DNA from: Elusimicrobia bacterium RIFOXYB2_FULL_48_7
Lineage (GTDB): Bacteria; Elusimicrobiota; Endomicrobiia; CG1-02-37-114; XYA2-FULL-39-19
Length of the DNA stretch: 5,379 nucleotides
Assembly: GCA_001800495.1 (NCBI GenBank)
Contig: MGVM01000168.1
Span: 238-5,616, forward strand
Direction of reading: 5' to 3'
Part shown: positions 4,776 to 5,379 of the stretch, piece after piece
How the letters are laid out: each line of letters starts with the position of its first letter
How positions within the stretch are numbered: position 1 is the first letter of the stretch
The notes under the pieces: model-generated
Seen by the model: the letters and a program-made list of their open reading frames with translations, nothing else
What the model was told of the DNA's origin: nothing
Databases searched by the model: none
Position numbers and translations under genes: made by a program

Positions 4776-5379
4776 TTGAAAAACTTACCTGAAGGATTCT
4801 TTTTTTTCGGCATACATTGCGGTATTACGAACAAACCAGGCAAAAATGACCTGGCTTTGTTTTATTCCCGCACACCCTGCGTGGCGGCAGGAATGTTCAC
4901 AAAAAATGTATTCAAGGCCGCGCCTGTGGTTGTGAGCCGTGAAAACATCGGGTCAAACGGAAACAACATGCGCGCTATCATCGTAAACTCCGGCTGCGCC
5001 AACGCTTGTACCGGAAAACAGGGGCTGCGGGACGCGCGGGAAATGTGTTCATTGACTGCTGATGCCCTTAAACTGAAAAGCGCGCAGGTCCTTGTAGGTT
5101 CAACTGGCGTTATCGGCAGGCTGTTGCCAATGAACACCGTGAGAAAGGGCATAAAGACAATCACGGAAAAAATCAACCGCCAGCCATCCTCCAACCCGAT
5201 GGAAGCGGTCAAGGCGATAATGACAACGGACACTTTCCCGAAAACGGCCTCGGCGGGTTTTTCTAATGTGCGTATCTGGGGCTGCGCTAAAGGCGCTGGC
5301 ATGATACACCCGGACATGGCCACGATGCTCAGCTTCATTTTCACAGACGCGAGTATCTCGAGGAAACTTCTTCTATCGG
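4776..5379 (+). CDS. argJ: Glutamate N-acetyltransferase / amino-acid acetyltransferase ArgJ, N-terminal part (runs off the right edge)
   Basis: ArgJ transfers acetyl from N-acetylornithine to glutamate, releasing ornithine and recycling the acetyl group in arginine synthesis; bifunctional forms also use acetyl-CoA. About 201 codons are present. The N-terminus matches the family (LPEGFFFFGIHCGI, then DLALFYSRTPCVAAGMFTKN and IVNSGCANACTG). The GSTGVIG stretch (108-114) holds the Thr-Gly pair of the oxyanion hole. KGAGMIHPDMATM contains the Ala-Thr autocleavage site, with nucleophile T183, so the alpha chain and the first residues of the beta chain are here. The start is inferred: TTG at 4776 is the only usual start codon in the right place, 4 nt after the pilB stop, with no clear Shine-Dalgarno. 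It is probably co-transcribed with pilB. Mono- and bifunctional forms cannot be separated from this part. Confidence 0.93.
   Translation, partial: MKNLPEGFFFFGIHCGITNKPGKNDLALFYSRTPCVAAGMFTKNVFKAAPVVVSRENIGSNGNNMRAIIVNSGCANACTGKQGLRDAREMCSLTADALKLKSAQVLVGSTGVIGRLLPMNTVRKGIKTITEKINRQPSSNPMEAVKAIMTTDTFPKTASAGFSNVRIWGCAKGAGMIHPDMATMLSFIFTDASISRKLLLS

Noticed and set aside
4797..4807. Run of eight T's as an intrinsic terminator after pilB or a frameshift site
   Set aside because: No GC-rich hairpin precedes it and it encodes the Phe run of the ArgJ N-terminus in frame. Slippage is possible but nothing supports it.
4836..4854. CCAGG/CCTGG inverted repeat followed by T-rich sequence
   Set aside because: Only a 5-bp stem with a 9-nt loop inside the conserved argJ coding sequence; too weak for a terminator.
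4862..5344. 160-codon open frame on the minus strand opposite argJ
   Set aside because: The plus strand here encodes an unbroken ArgJ with all expected motifs. The antisense frame has no recognisable domain or ribosome binding site and is a shadow.
1..5379. CRISPR array, transposon ends, tRNA/rRNA genes, DnaA-box cluster
   Set aside because: No regularly spaced repeats, transposase motifs, tRNA-like cloverleaf or repeated TTATCCACA-like boxes were seen on either strand.

Overview
The window holds eight protein-coding genes in two divergent blocks around one intergenic promoter region near 2890-2968. There are no mobile elements, CRISPR arrays, tRNA genes or rRNA genes, and no stretch over 300 bases lacks a gene. 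Gene content is core bacterial housekeeping. The large periplasmic (P1) part of YidC and the PilB/GspE ATPase point to a Gram-negative-type (diderm) bacterium. Mid-range GC and free use of ATA, AGA and AGG codons would suit an uncultured lineage such as Omnitrophota or Elusimicrobiota, but that placement is a guess.

Left block, minus strand, read from right to left: a TtcA-type tRNA thiolase (2888-2172), a TatD-family metal-dependent hydrolase (2188-1400, overlapping ttcA by 17 nt), ribosomal protein L34 rpmH (1364-1224, only 46 codons), the RNase P protein rnpA (1162-788), the insertion factor yidD (771-547), and the first 187 codons of the membrane insertase yidC (562 to the left edge, overlapping yidD by 16 nt). 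The rpmH-rnpA-yidD-yidC order is the classic conserved cluster linking ribosome assembly, tRNA maturation and membrane protein insertion. A strong promoter (1403-1375) sits over the tatD stop codon and gives rpmH its own start site. A 10-bp perfect stem-loop separates rpmH from rnpA.

Right block, plus strand: a PilB/GspE type IV pilus or type II secretion ATPase (2969-4771), followed 4 nt later by the 5' two-thirds or so of argJ (4776 to the right edge), for arginine biosynthesis.

The most interesting signals are regulatory. Between ttcA and pilB, two near-consensus sigma-70-type promoters face away from each other and share five bases of their -35 boxes. A perfect 15-bp dyad covers the ttcA -10 box. 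Predicted start sites imply a leaderless GTG-started ttcA mRNA and a nearly leaderless rpmH mRNA. Five of the eight genes have no visible Shine-Dalgarno sequence. I did not find a clearly new multi-gene system; the protein families are all well known.
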